DNA of 63,748 nt from Photorhabdus sp. CRCIA-P01 (GTDB taxonomy: Bacteria; Pseudomonadota; Gammaproteobacteria; Enterobacterales; Enterobacteriaceae), in contig NZ_NMQR01000027.1 of NCBI RefSeq assembly GCF_003545805.1, forward strand, positions 1-63,748, given 5' to 3'. Position 1 is the stretch's first letter. Each line of letters begins with the position of its first letter. This document shows positions 18,156 through 27,759 of the stretch, piece after piece. The notes below the pieces were generated by a model. It saw nothing but the letters and a program-made list of their open reading frames with translations, searched no databases and had not been told where the DNA came from. A program made the position numbers and the translations under genes.

Positions 18156-18609
18156 AAATTATTCTCCTGTCATAAGACGACGGCAAGGTATTTTTCTGTG
18201 ATAGTGACGATGGAAATGTATTTGCCCAAGTAATAAATTCAGACAATTCATGCTCCAACTTATTGGCCGTGAGAGGTAGCAAGGGTAATATTCTATACGC
18301 AACGACCCCAAGCTCTTGATGCCAACCAACACCAGGTAACTGATTATTTAATGGATTAAGTGCTATATTGAGCAAATAACGAAGAGTGTCAGCATCAGCT
18401 GAATCTGGAAGTACCATATCTATCTGGCCAATAATGACTAAATGTTCTTCCTGACGACGCAAAATAACAGGCATAGAGTTATCGATGAGTAAGAAGCAAT
18501 TTCCCTCTTCATCAAAAGAGAGTCCATTCATACCCAATTTGGTTGCCAGTTCGGTCATTAATATATTAGTGAGATAATCATTCATAGTGGAGAAAGGAAA
18601 CCCAAGCAT
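18142..18609 (-). CDS. Type III secretion chaperone of the VopS-like effector (CesT/Tir family)
   Basis: A small protein of 155 aa (or 147 from the internal MNDYLTN at 18585; neither start has a clear Shine-Dalgarno). It has the class I chaperone pattern: N-terminal helix with LGMNGLSFDEEGNCFLLID, strands with PVILRRQEEHLVIIGQI, and the LNPLNNQLPGVGWHQELGVVAYRILPL segment. Such proteins dimerise, bind the effector N-terminus and deliver it to the type III ATPase. It overlaps the effector start by 14 bases. The apparatus itself is not in this window. Confidence 0.82.
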   Translation of the reverse strand: MLGFPFSTMNDYLTNILMTELATKLGMNGLSFDEEGNCFLLIDNSMPVILRRQEEHLVIIGQIDMVLPDSADADTLRYLLNIALNPLNNQLPGVGWHQELGVVAYRILPLLPLTANKLEHELSEFITWANTFPSSLSQKNTLPSSYDRRIIYDRI

Positions 18610-18874
18610 CTTGATGATAGGATTTTAAGCTTTCAGCAATATGATGACTGTCAGATCTAGTCTATCTTTTGTATATTGGCAACCAATATTAAGCAGTTAT
18701 AGATAACAGCCTTACCACAAATAAATTCAAAATTAACAATCGAATCAATTACATAGACTAGATAATATTTAGGCGCCGACTTTTCAGTAGTACCCTTTCC
18801 AAGGGAAATTGCGCTGGAAGAGACCATCTTAACCTCGCGGCAAGACCATCTTTTGTACGAGAATTCAATGAAAT
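18610..18874. other. Intergenic region upstream of the chaperone-effector pair
   Basis: About 265 bases with no gene seen; it presumably holds the promoter of the effector pair. Hairpins of the bamC transcript begin at 18875. Confidence 0.4.
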
Positions 18875-18935
18875 CAAAGCGCTCACTTAAACAGCCAGCG
18901 CTTTGTCAATAATCCGAGGGGGCTTTTCGCCCCTT
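18875..18935 (-). terminator. Tandem hairpins downstream of bamC
   Basis: Two inverted repeats after the bamC stop: GGGGC-5 nt-GCCCC (18919-18933) and CAAAGCGCT / AGCGCTTTG (18875-18883 with 18897-18905). Neither has a strong T tract on the minus strand, so termination strength is uncertain. Confidence 0.55.
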
Positions 18936-18944
18936 TAATTAGAC

Positions 18945-19994
18945 CTATAATCCTGTGGTCTGGCTGAAAGCAGCCTTCAACGCTGCAACCAATTCGTCAT
19001 TTTGTGACTGGGTCAACGGCTTACCTTTATCACTGATAAACTGTAAGCTGCTCCGGTTATTCAAATCACCAACCTGTAATTTGTAATCACCTTCATTAAT
19101 GGATGGTTCATTAACACCCATTGATTTCCAGCCAGATGAACCGAGGCTTTTATAAGTTACAGTAATAGAGCCCGTTGAACGGCTGCGGCTACCCACTTTC
19201 ATACCGACTTTTTCCAGTGCTGCCGGTAATCTATCCCAAACAATATTATATGGCGCCCGAACAATCATCTGAGGTAATCCAGATGTATCACCGCCACTCC
19301 GTACATCCAATGAACCTAGATTACGCGCCACAGAGTCATCGCTAATGCGTTCACGCTGCTGGTTTACACCTTCAATTAATTCATTGAGCATCAGTGTGTT
19401 ATAACGTTGGATTTCAAGAGGATCAGTTATCTGATGATCACCTTGTCTCAGCCCTTCATTAGTAACGGATAATTCAATCTGATAGCTCTGGCGTGCAACA
19501 CTAATACGATGACGAGTCTGATATGGAACATTTTCATCCGCACGCGGCCAATCGAGCCAATCGGTTGTCAATGTCTGGCTAGCATCATCGCGTTGGCTAA
19601 CTTGGTAACCTTTTTTCAATAGCACATTGTTAATCTGTGACCACAGATGACTATTCTCAGGCGTGCTTTCAAATAGCAACTTACTGCTCTTTGCACTGTT
19701 TTCAGTACGGGAACCACTCAATAGGGCGAGTGTCTGAGATGGCGGGCGAATATCAAGCGCTTTCCCAACCTGCCCCTTAGAGGCTATTGCTGGAATATCA
19801 TATTCACCATTCTGCAATGGCAATACCATACCCGCAGGAACTTTCAACGCCTTCAGGGAAGGAGTTTCAAGATATGTCTCATCATCATTGACTTGGCGCT
19901 TATAGCTCTGGTCGTTGGAACAGGCTGCCAATAACATGACAAGTGACATACCAGCAACCTTCATCACCTTCGATTTTTGCAACAATATTGCCAT
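18945..19994 (-). CDS. bamC: Outer-membrane assembly lipoprotein BamC
   Basis: 349 aa with a lipoprotein signal (MSLVMLLAACSND, lipobox LAAC), an unstructured linker, then two helix-grip domains. It is a subunit of the BAM complex that inserts beta-barrel proteins. The linker motif PSLKALKVPAGMVLP matches the BamD-binding stretch of BamC. It follows dapA by 16 bases, the standard enterobacterial dapA-bamC operon. Confidence 0.96.
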   Translation of the reverse strand: MAILLQKSKVMKVAGMSLVMLLAACSNDQSYKRQVNDDETYLETPSLKALKVPAGMVLPLQNGEYDIPAIASKGQVGKALDIRPPSQTLALLSGSRTENSAKSSKLLFESTPENSHLWSQINNVLLKKGYQVSQRDDASQTLTTDWLDWPRADENVPYQTRHRISVARQSYQIELSVTNEGLRQGDHQITDPLEIQRYNTLMLNELIEGVNQQRERISDDSVARNLGSLDVRSGGDTSGLPQMIVRAPYNIVWDRLPAALEKVGMKVGSRSRSTGSITVTYKSLGSSGWKSMGVNEPSINEGDYKLQVGDLNNRSSLQFISDKGKPLTQSQNDELVAALKAAFSQTTGL

Positions 19995-20010
19995 TAAAAT
20001 TCCCTAAATT

Positions 20011-20910
20011 TTACAATAATCCGGCCGTTTTCAAGGCTTTTTCAACTGAGACTTTTCCTGCATCCGTCAATGGCGTCATCGGCAGACGCACGGTGTCATC
20101 AGCAATCAAACCCAATTTGTGACATCCCCATTTAACTGGAATCGGGTTAGGTTCAACAAAGAGCTGACGGTGTAAATCCATCAGGCGGTTATTTAACTGA
20201 CGCGCCTCTGCAAACTGGCCGTTTAATGCCAACTCACAAAACTTAGCAACTTCAGGCGCCGCAATGTTTGCAGTAACAGAAATAACCCCTTTGCCACCAA
20301 GCTGGATAAAATCCAATCCACTTGCATCATCACCACTCAATAAGATGAAACTGTCATCATTAACCAATTCTTGGATTTGACTAACTCGATTTAAGTTCCC
20401 TGTAGCTTCTTTAATTGCGACAATATTTTTAATCTTCGCCAAACGCGCCACAGTTGACGGCAGCAGATCACACCCGGTACGAGAAGGCACATTATACAGA
20501 ATTTGTGGTAAATCCGTATTTTCAGCAATCGTTTTAAAATGCTGATATAAACCTTCCTGCGACGGCTTATTATAATAAGGCGTTACCGTTAGGCAACCAA
20601 CAACGCCACTGTTTTCAAAACGTTTCGTTAGGGATATTGCCTCAGCAGTCGCATTTGCACCTGTTCCGGCAATAACCGGAATACGCCCATCAGCCAATTC
20701 CACGGTTGTCAAAACAACATCGCCATGCTCATCATGACTCAATGTGGCAGATTCTCCAGTTGTCCCTACCGAGACTATCGCTGATGTCCCACTAGCAACA
20801 TGGTAATCGATTAACGTTTTCAAACTGGCCTTATCAACCTGACCACTCGCATCCATTGGTGTTACCAGCGCAACAATGCTACCTGTAAATTCAAATCTCC
20901 CGCTAGACAT
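20011..20910 (-). CDS. dapA: 4-hydroxy-tetrahydrodipicolinate synthase
   Basis: 299 aa from the ATG at 20910, which has a GGGGG-rich site upstream; a frame open to 20958 gives an N-terminal extension not seen in the family. It condenses pyruvate with aspartate semialdehyde, the first committed step to lysine and diaminopimelate. The Schiff-base lysine is in AIKEATGN, the catalytic tyrosine in [10 protein letters not shown], and TTGES binds pyruvate. First gene of dapA-bamC. Confidence 0.97.
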   Translation of the reverse strand: MSSGRFEFTGSIVALVTPMDASGQVDKASLKTLIDYHVASGTSAIVSVGTTGESATLSHDEHGDVVLTTVELADGRIPVIAGTGANATAEAISLTKRFENSGVVGCLTVTPYYNKPSQEGLYQHFKTIAENTDLPQILYNVPSRTGCDLLPSTVARLAKIKNIVAIKEATGNLNRVSQIQELVNDDSFILLSGDDASGLDFIQLGGKGVISVTANIAAPEVAKFCELALNGQFAEARQLNNRLMDLHRQLFVEPNPIPVKWGCHKLGLIADDTVRLPMTPLTDAGKVSVEKALKTAGLL

Positions 20911-21162
20911 TACATAACCCCCTATACAAACAAGAGCTCCATGGTACTTTTTAGTCATTCAGAAGGAAACTATTTAACACAGGATTTCGATGAATTTTGT
21001 TAATACCAGATAACCTCTGTTAAAAAGAAGTGATAACCAAAGTAATTTGTTGAAATTCAATGATAGGGAATGGAAACACAATAGAGCAACCTTGATGCAA
21101 TTGACCTTGGCAGTATGGCCTTTTTATGTTTACCTTAACGAAAACACAGCAGAGAAGGAAAA

Positions 21163-21714
21163 GTGACTTTGCCACAATCAGAACAACATTTTCTCGTTAT
21201 AACCGCTTTAGGCGCTGACCGCTCTGGTATCGTCAACACCATTACTCGTCTTGTGAGTGAGTGTGGTTGTAACATTGAAGACAGCCGCTTAGCCATGTTT
21301 GGCGAGGAATTCACCTTCATTATGCTACTTTCCGGTAGCTGGAACGCTATCACAATGATTGAATCCTCACTGCCACAGAAAGGGGCCGAGCTCGATCTTC
21401 TTATCGTAATGAAACGCACAAAGTGCGATGTCCACACAACATTTCCTTCCACGGTTTCCGTTAAGGTTGATGTTGATGATTCAGCCGGCATTGTTGAGCA
21501 GTTTACCAATCTGTTTACTACACAGGATTTTAATATTGCTGAACTGGTATCAAAAACACAGCCACCAGAAGGCGATATCCCTGCTCGGTTGCAGATCCAG
21601 ATTACCGCCCACAGTCTATTAGAGGATGACGGCATAATTATTAAGCAGGCGTTTAATAAGTTATGTACAGATCTAAATGCACAAGGCAGTATTAGTATTC
21701 TAGAACCACTTTAG
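21163..21714 (+). CDS. gcvR: Glycine cleavage system transcriptional repressor GcvR
   Basis: 183 aa with two ACT domains (about 8-85 and 95-170); FLVITALGADRSGIVNTITRL opens the first. GcvR binds GcvA and blocks activation of gcvTHP when glycine is low. The start is GTG with an AGAAGGA site. It is divergent from dapA and followed after 26 bases by bcp, as in E. coli. Confidence 0.96.
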   Translation: MTLPQSEQHFLVITALGADRSGIVNTITRLVSECGCNIEDSRLAMFGEEFTFIMLLSGSWNAITMIESSLPQKGAELDLLIVMKRTKCDVHTTFPSTVSVKVDVDDSAGIVEQFTNLFTTQDFNIAELVSKTQPPEGDIPARLQIQITAHSLLEDDGIIIKQAFNKLCTDLNAQGSISILEPL

Positions 21715-21740
21715 TTGAAAGATTAAACGGAGAATACAGG

Positions 21741-22211
21741 ATGAACCCATTGAAAGCCGGTGATAAGGCCCCTCAGTTCAGCCTTCCTGACCAAGATGGA
21801 GAAACAATCAATTTATCTGATTTCGAAGGCCAGCGTGTTTTAGTCTATTTTTACCCTAAAGCAATGACTCCTGGTTGTACTGTACAAGCCTGTGGTCTGC
21901 GCGATGAAATGGATACATTAAAGGAATCAGGTGTTGAAGTGCTAGGCATTAGCACAGATAACCCAAGTAAATTGTCACGCTTTGTGGAGAAAGAAATGCT
22001 GAACTTCACATTGTTGTCCGATGAGGATCATCAAGTTGCTGAACAGTTTGGTGTCTGGGGCAAGAAACAATTTATGGGAAAAACCTATGATGGTATCCAC
22101 CGTATCAGTTTCCTGATCGATACCAACGGTAATATTGAGCACGTTTTTGATAAATTCAAGACCAGTGATCACCACCAAATCGTGGTGGATTATCTGAAAC
22201 CGCACCCTTAA
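21741..22211 (+). CDS. bcp: Thioredoxin-dependent thiol peroxidase (Bcp/PrxQ)
   Basis: 156 aa of the atypical two-Cys PrxQ group. The peroxidatic Cys is in TPGCTVQACGLRD (Cys46), with the second Cys five residues later as in E. coli Bcp. It reduces hydrogen and lipid hydroperoxides in the cytosol. Cotranscribed with gcvR by position; a strong hairpin follows. Confidence 0.96.
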   Translation: MNPLKAGDKAPQFSLPDQDGETINLSDFEGQRVLVYFYPKAMTPGCTVQACGLRDEMDTLKESGVEVLGISTDNPSKLSRFVEKEMLNFTLLSDEDHQVAEQFGVWGKKQFMGKTYDGIHRISFLIDTNGNIEHVFDKFKTSDHHQIVVDYLKPHP

Positions 22212-22250
22212 ATAGAAATTTAATCACGCTCATTTAACCGCTCAAGATGC

Positions 22251-22295
22251 TAGGGGCAAGTACGGGAGGGATATCACCACCCCGTACTTCCCCTA
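22251..22295. terminator. Bidirectional hairpin between bcp and perM
   Basis: A long stem (TAGGGG, bulged C, AAGTACGGG pairing with CCCGTACTT-CCCCTA) between two convergent genes. It lacks a clear long T tract but is well placed to end transcripts from both sides. Confidence 0.65.
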
Positions 22296-22326
22296 ATAAC
22301 GGGTACCAACATCATTAAAAATAGAT

Positions 22327-23406
22327 TTACTCTTTTATTTCACCGTTTTCTGTTATAACTATCTCTTCCGGCCAGGCTTGGATCACCGCTTTAATCAGCG
22401 TCGCCAGCGGAATAGCAAAAAATACGCCCCAGAATCCCCACAAACCACCGAAAGTAATCACGGAAAGAATGATTACCAACGGGTGCAAGTTTACGGCTTC
22501 AGAGAATAAAATCGGCACCAGCAAGTTACCATCCAGCCCTTGAACAACTAAATAGGCAATAATCAAAGTCCAGAAATCTGTCCCGACTCCCCATTGAAAT
22601 AACGCAACCAGTACAACAGGAATCGTGACAATCAGCGCACCCACATAAGGAATTAACACTGACAGCCCAACCAAAACAGAAAGCAGCAATGAATAATCCA
22701 ATCCAAGAAATGCAAACACCGCGTAGGTACAAATACCAACGATCACCATCTCGGTGACTTTACCCTGAATATAGTTAGTGATTTGCTGGTGCATCTCGCG
22801 CCATACCTGCCCGGCCAAAATGCGATTACGTGGCAGGACCCGTTGCAATGCTTGCAACATCTGGTTTTTATCTTTTAGCAAGAAGAAGGCCATCAGTGGC
22901 ACAAGAATCAGATAAATAGCCAGCGTTAACAAACCAATCAATGAAGCCACCGAAAATTTCACCACAGACTCTCCGGCAGTTGAAATCTTACTGCGCAAAT
23001 TTTCGGCCATCATATCAATGATGCCAGCATCAACCAAAGCCGGATAACGGGCTGGTAATGTCTGAGCATATTCATTAAACCGATTAAGCATATTAGGTAT
23101 ATCTGACAACAGATTAATTCCCTGCTGCCATACAGTTGGCGCCACAATCAAGATGACCAACAAACTAATACCGGAAAAAATAATTAGCACGATACAAACA
23201 GCCACTGTGCGCGAACATCCCAGTTTTTCCAGTTTAGCCGTTGGCCATTCCAACAAATAGGCAAGAACAATCGCCACCAGTAAAGGTGTCAAAATGCCAT
23301 GTAAGAAATAAATAATGCAAAACCCTGCCAACAAGATGACAAATAACGCAATAACTTGCGGATCAGTAAACCGACGGCGATACCACTGTATAATCATATC
23401 CAGCAT
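22327..23406 (-). CDS. perM: AI-2E-family transporter PerM (YfgO)
   Basis: 359 aa, polytopic, with the family pattern: two hydrophobic hairpins at the N-terminus, a soluble insert (about 80-150), then four to five C-terminal TM segments including the LDGNLLVPILFSEAVNLHPLVIILS block. It matches E. coli PerM along its length. Permease function is known only loosely for the family. Convergent with bcp and divergent from bepA, the E. coli order without the hyf operon. Confidence 0.94.
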   Translation of the reverse strand: MLDMIIQWYRRRFTDPQVIALFVILLAGFCIIYFLHGILTPLLVAIVLAYLLEWPTAKLEKLGCSRTVAVCIVLIIFSGISLLVILIVAPTVWQQGINLLSDIPNMLNRFNEYAQTLPARYPALVDAGIIDMMAENLRSKISTAGESVVKFSVASLIGLLTLAIYLILVPLMAFFLLKDKNQMLQALQRVLPRNRILAGQVWREMHQQITNYIQGKVTEMVIVGICTYAVFAFLGLDYSLLLSVLVGLSVLIPYVGALIVTIPVVLVALFQWGVGTDFWTLIIAYLVVQGLDGNLLVPILFSEAVNLHPLVIILSVITFGGLWGFWGVFFAIPLATLIKAVIQAWPEEIVITENGEIKE

Positions 23407-23542
23407 TGACCAGGCTCCTTGATAGCAATATTCATATTTCTATTTTTCTTAAAAATTGTACTAATTGATTAATTTTAAGGTACCCTTGTTTATCATACAC
23501 GCATTATCTAAAACGATGGTCAAATGAGAGCATTTTTGTTTT

Positions 23543-25006
23543 ATGAAAATAATGTCTAATCAATCTCTGACAGCAATATTAATCAGTACATTATTGCTAA
23601 CAAGCTCCCCTGTTCTCAGCGCCTCCATTGAAGATTCATTACCGGATATGGGTACCACGGCAGGTTCAATCCTGAGCATCAATCAGGAACTGGCAATGGG
23701 AGATTTCTACGTTCGCCAGATGCGTGACAACGCTCCGCTGATTTATGACCCATTATTAACACAATACATCAATGCCCTTGGACAAAGGCTAGTGGCCCAT
23801 GCGGACTCAGTTAAAACACCTTTCCATTTCTATCTGATTGATAACCCGAATATCAACGCTTATGCTTTCTTTGGCGGTAATGTCGTACTCCATGCCGCAC
23901 TTTTTCGTTATAGCCGTAATGAAAGCGAGCTTGCCTCGGTAATGGCTCACGAAATTTCCCACGTCACTCAACGCCACTTGGCACGAATGATGGAAGATCA
24001 GCAACGTACAGCACCGCTAGCCTGGGCAGGTATGTTGGGTTCTATTCTTTTACTAATGGCTAGTCCACAAGCAGGGATGGCAGCCCTCAGCGGCACTATC
24101 GCCGGCGTACAACAAGGCATGATCAGTTTTACTCAATCCAATGAACAGGAAGCTGATCGTATTGGCATGCAGACATTACGTAAAGCTGGCTTTGATCCTC
24201 AAGGTATGCCAGATTTTATGCAAATCATGGTAGATCAAACCCGTTACAGTTCCAAGCCACCAGAAATGCTACTCACTCACCCGTTACCTGACAGCCGCCT
24301 TGCTGATGCACGTAACCGCGCTAATCAATATCCGGCCCAGAACCTTCCACAATCTCAAGATTTTCTGTTCGCCAGAGTCCGTGTCATGGGCATGTACACC
24401 ACAGAACAACGCGGCTACCTTGAACAGATTTTAGAAAATTACCGCAGAGGCACAGCTAAAGAACAACTTGCCGCCGCTTATGGCCGGGCAATCTTACTTT
24501 CCCAAGATAAAAAATACACTGAGGCACGAGCTATTCTGGAATCACTGTTAGCAAAACAACCGGATAATGTCTGGTTCATTGACACAATGACTGATATCGA
24601 CATTGAACAGAACCGAATTGCTCAGGCTATCACCCGGTTACAGAACACTTTGCAGAAACAAAAGGACAATTTGGTATTACAGATCAATCTCGCTAATGCG
24701 CTTATTCACGCCAAACAATATCAACAGGCTTTAAAACTGCTCCACCGCTATACATTCAATAACCCAGATGATCCCAACGGTTGGCACCTGACAGCCGAAG
24801 CCGCTGCCAAACAAGGTAAACGCCATGAAGAATTATCAGCGCATGCTGAAGAAATGGCACTTCGCGGTCAGTTTGGCAATGCCATCAAATACCTCAGTAG
24901 TGCCAGCTCACTCGTAAAATTAGGTAGTGACGATCAAGCACGTTATGATGCTCGTATCGATCAATTACGCCAGCTACAACAGCGTTACAGTCAATACAAA
25001 CGTTAA
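23543..25006 (+). CDS. bepA: Periplasmic beta-barrel assembly metalloprotease BepA
   Basis: 487 aa: a signal peptide (cleavage near SPVLSA), an M48 protease domain with zinc motif HEISH and the later glutamate in EQEAD, and a C-terminal TPR domain (about 310-480). BepA degrades stalled LptD and BamA and assists their folding. Followed nine bases later by the arsC-like gene, as in E. coli. Confidence 0.95.
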   Translation: MKIMSNQSLTAILISTLLLTSSPVLSASIEDSLPDMGTTAGSILSINQELAMGDFYVRQMRDNAPLIYDPLLTQYINALGQRLVAHADSVKTPFHFYLIDNPNINAYAFFGGNVVLHAALFRYSRNESELASVMAHEISHVTQRHLARMMEDQQRTAPLAWAGMLGSILLLMASPQAGMAALSGTIAGVQQGMISFTQSNEQEADRIGMQTLRKAGFDPQGMPDFMQIMVDQTRYSSKPPEMLLTHPLPDSRLADARNRANQYPAQNLPQSQDFLFARVRVMGMYTTEQRGYLEQILENYRRGTAKEQLAAAYGRAILLSQDKKYTEARAILESLLAKQPDNVWFIDTMTDIDIEQNRIAQAITRLQNTLQKQKDNLVLQINLANALIHAKQYQQALKLLHRYTFNNPDDPNGWHLTAEAAAKQGKRHEELSAHAEEMALRGQFGNAIKYLSSASSLVKLGSDDQARYDARIDQLRQLQQRYSQYKR

Positions 25007-25015
25007 GGAACTCTC

Positions 25016-25372
25016 ATGCAACAGGTGACGATTTATCATAATCCCCGCTGCTCAAAAAGCCGTGAAACTTTGGCACTTATTGAAGAACGGGGAATTAAGC
25101 CACAGATTATTCTCTATCTGGAGGCTCCTCTCACCGTAGAAAAATTATCCGTTCTGCTAGAACAGCTTAATTTTCATGATGCACGCCAATTGATGAGAAC
25201 GAAAGAAGATCTATACAAGGAGTTGAATCTGGCTGATGAAAAACTCACTCAGCATGATTTACTGAAAGCGATAATTGCTCATCCTAAACTGATTGAACGC
25301 CCAATCGTCGTTTGCGGTGATAAAGCCAGACTTGGGCGCCCACCGGAAAAAGTAACAGAAATTCTTGATTGA
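25016..25372 (+). CDS. yfgD: Arsenate-reductase-like (ArsC/Spx family) protein YfgD
   Basis: 118 aa with the thioredoxin-fold ArsC signature HNPRCSKSRETL and RPIVVCGDKARLGRPPE. This glutaredoxin-linked family reduces arsenate, but the yfgD branch sits with bepA and is not part of an ars operon, so the true substrate is uncertain. A hairpin follows before the convergent hda. Confidence 0.9.
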   Translation: MQQVTIYHNPRCSKSRETLALIEERGIKPQIILYLEAPLTVEKLSVLLEQLNFHDARQLMRTKEDLYKELNLADEKLTQHDLLKAIIAHPKLIERPIVVCGDKARLGRPPEKVTEILD

Positions 25373-25385
25373 TCAGAATCGATGT

Positions 25386-25409
25386 GATGATGGTGACATC
25401 ACCATCATC
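25386..25409. terminator. Bidirectional hairpin between yfgD and hda
   Basis: GATGATGGTG-ACAT-CACCATCATC, ten-base perfect stem between two convergent genes, with TTTAAA following on the plus strand. Confidence 0.7.
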
Positions 25410-25410
25410 T

Positions 25411-26118
25411 TTAAAGGTGCAAAATATCCTTCACAAATGGAATCGTCAGCTTGCGCTGGGCAACTATCGAAGCGTGATCTAACTGATTCAATGCCATAAA
25501 CAGGGTCCGCATTTCTCTGTCTAATCTTTTCAGTAAAAAGCGCCCTACATCTTCCGGCAATTCAAAACCGCGTAACTTCGCTCGCAATTGCAAGGCTTGT
25601 AATTTCTCATCATCGGAAAGCGGTTGTAATTTATAAATTTGCCCCCAATCCAGACGAGAAGCCAAATCAGGTAATTTAAGATCTATCTGGCGAGGTGGAC
25701 GATCGCCGCTAATAAGCAAACAAGTACGGCCAATCTCCAGAATGCGATTATAAAGATTGAAAATCGCCATTTCCCACTCTTCATCACCAGCAATGCACTC
25801 AATATTATCGATACAAACCAGTGACAAGTGTTCCATGCCATCAAGCACCTCAGGGATAAAATAGGCACGTTTATCCAGCGGAACATAGCCCACGGCTTCA
25901 TCTTTTAGGGACAATTCAGCACAGGCGGCATGCAACAAATGACTTCGGCCCCCACTATCACGGGACCAGAAATAAATATAGCTGCCATGCGGCTGATTAA
26001 TGGCCAATTTGATTGCAGCTAACAGGGTGACATTTTCCCCCGGAAAGAAACTGGCAAAAGTTTCGTCATCGGGAAGATACAAAGGTAACGAAAGCTGCGA
26101 TGGTGTGTTCAGAAGCAC
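25411..26118 (-). CDS. hda: DnaA inactivator Hda (RIDA regulator)
   Basis: AAA+ protein of 235 aa from GTG at 26118. An in-frame CTG two codons later would give 233 aa, the length of E. coli Hda, which is translated from CTG; that start may be the real one. The clamp-binding motif QLSLPL is at the N-terminus, and Hda with the DNA-loaded sliding clamp stimulates ATP hydrolysis by DnaA. Also seen are [17 protein letters not shown] and a Box VII-like SRLDWGQIY with the arginine finger. Its usual upstream neighbour uraA is displaced here by an insertion of about 5.6 kb. Confidence 0.95.
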   Translation of the reverse strand: MLLNTPSQLSLPLYLPDDETFASFFPGENVTLLAAIKLAINQPHGSYIYFWSRDSGGRSHLLHAACAELSLKDEAVGYVPLDKRAYFIPEVLDGMEHLSLVCIDNIECIAGDEEWEMAIFNLYNRILEIGRTCLLISGDRPPRQIDLKLPDLASRLDWGQIYKLQPLSDDEKLQALQLRAKLRGFELPEDVGRFLLKRLDREMRTLFMALNQLDHASIVAQRKLTIPFVKDILHL

Positions 26119-26409
26119 CTCAAACAGAGCTGGTAATAAACGCGAACAAGTTTATCACAGAAAATAGTTATAAATGAACTGTATAGGTAAATAATAAAAA
26201 AACTATTTTTAGGATTCAATAAGTTAAATCCGTTTCGGCCCCAGAAACGCATAATATTTCGTCATAATACAGAACGGCCCGCAAGCGCCTGTAAAATATT
26301 CCGCATGTGAAAATAGGAAAAATTTAAGTTTTTAATCCGATGTTATTTAAGAGCTATATTATCTAAGAAAAAGCCATCAGACAGCGAGTTTTATTCTTTC
26401 TTAAAGAAA
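26119..26409. other. Intergenic region hda to 26410 gene
   Basis: About 290 AT-rich bases. No gene or strong site seen; it must hold the hda promoter. Confidence 0.4.
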
Positions 26410-27042
26410 TCAATGCAATAGCTCTTTACTGATAACAAAGAGACGATGATAGTGATAATCTTTGTCATAGCCCCAGCAATAATTAGCCCAGGTTACATAG
26501 AAGTCATCCCATGATGTAATTAGGTTCAGCGGACGCTCTTCTTTGATACCATCAGAAACATACACGTGATACTCATTAATACTGATAGCCCAAGCAATCA
26601 TACGTTCCCAAAACCTACGTCCATCTAATGTTTGCTCACTATCAGACACAATAATGGAGTATCTTTCTAGGAAAAATCTAAAAAACTCTTGTGGCAAACC
26701 TCTCACTGCTCCGTCATGTTGAGGAAGGACTGTACGCCACACAAGTATCTGTGTGCATGTTTTTTTTGATGGAACAACATGCTCCATAAATTCCAGCTTC
26801 ACAGCATAAACCGTCTCAGGCATATCCGCATTAGTCACCAATCTATATTGATTGCCAGAAACAGATGTCAGTAAGCGGTAACCGTATGGAATAACAAATC
26901 CAGGCAAAGAAAAGTCTTTCACTCCACGTTCAATGAAAGCCTGTGTGTGTTCTACATTTTTCTCTGTCATGTTAAGTTTGATATTGAAATCGGCTTCAGT
27001 GATCAATATTGGCATTTTTTCTTTTACTCTATAATCATTCAT
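26410..27042 (-). CDS. Hypothetical protein, 210 aa
   Basis: I do not recognise this protein. The start at 27042 is preceded by GGAGGAGAC, a strong ribosome-binding site, so the 12 further upstream residues of the open frame are probably not translated. It is soluble, without signal peptide or TM segment, and rich in aromatic residues in its C-terminal third (WDDFYVTWANYCWGYDKDYHYH). No catalytic motif seen. It lies alone between hda and the PTS operon, in a block absent from E. coli at this place. Confidence 0.75.
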   Translation of the reverse strand: MNDYRVKEKMPILITEADFNIKLNMTEKNVEHTQAFIERGVKDFSLPGFVIPYGYRLLTSVSGNQYRLVTNADMPETVYAVKLEFMEHVVPSKKTCTQILVWRTVLPQHDGAVRGLPQEFFRFFLERYSIIVSDSEQTLDGRRFWERMIAWAISINEYHVYVSDGIKEERPLNLITSWDDFYVTWANYCWGYDKDYHYHRLFVISKELLH

Positions 27043-27425
27043 TGTCTCCTCCAGCGGTTGTCGGAGCACTTCTGACAAAAAAACCGAAAATCTTTACTTC
27101 GACACTGCCTTATCACTGGTTATCAATGCTCACTGTATTAGCAAAATGGTAAATGATCAATGTCTGACCGACTTATAAACTAGCACTCACCCTCATTCCA
27201 TAAGTGAGAAATCTCGCTGCAACGTCCTACATAACTTGACATTTTCACACTCTGTACAATCCAAATGAAGATCACATTCTATCGCTATTCTTTAAACTCT
27301 TCTTGATTAATATGCGAACAAAATCGCAACATATTTAACATAAGTTGCTAGTCTTAGTAAAAAGTGAAAGCTCTCATTAACCATTTATCCCATAAGAAAC
27401 GATATAACAAACTGGAGACTGAGCA
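27043..27425. other. Promoter region of the PTS operon
   Basis: About 380 bases with no gene. It holds the divergent promoters of the 26410 gene and of the PTS operon. CRP half-sites (TCACA at 27245 and 27272) lack matching left halves, and no regulator gene of the ChbR type is nearby. Confidence 0.5.
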
Positions 27426-27731
27426 ATGAAAAAAATCCTATTGTGTTGTGCGGCCGGTATGTCCACCAGCATGTTGGTACAACGTATGCAAGCAGAAGTG
27501 ATAAAACGGGCATTGGACATTGAGATCAAGGCTGTCCCCACGGTTGAATTAGAACACCTGATAGCCGACGCTGACGTTGTTTTACTCGGCCCACAGGTGA
27601 GGTATCAATTGGCCCATTTTTCCGCTATCGCCAAACCACTCGGTAAACCAATAGACATTATTGACATGATGGATTATGGCACTCTTCGTGGTGATAAGGT
27701 TCTCGATAAGGCATTAAGCCTGCTGGAATAA
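27426..27731 (+). CDS. PTS cellobiose/chitobiose-type IIB component
   Basis: 101 aa IIB of the lactose/cellobiose family. The phosphorylated cysteine is Cys8 in LLCCAAGMSTSMLV; the fold is that of ChbB/CelA. It passes phosphate from IIA to the incoming sugar. A GGAG site precedes the start. First gene of an operon in the order IIB-IIC-IIA-GH4, like Bacillus licBCAH and E. coli chb. Confidence 0.93.
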   Translation: MKKILLCCAAGMSTSMLVQRMQAEVIKRALDIEIKAVPTVELEHLIADADVVLLGPQVRYQLAHFSAIAKPLGKPIDIIDMMDYGTLRGDKVLDKALSLLE

Positions 27732-27759
27732 GCCATTTCATCATCACGCGGAGTACCCC

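Noticed and set aside
21135-21635. 166-aa frame antisense to gcvR
   Set aside because: Shadow of gcvR; no ribosome-binding site or protein-like pattern.
27236-27260. TTGACA and TACAAT before the PTS operon as a promoter
   Set aside because: Spacing is only 13 bases, too short for a standard sigma-70 promoter.
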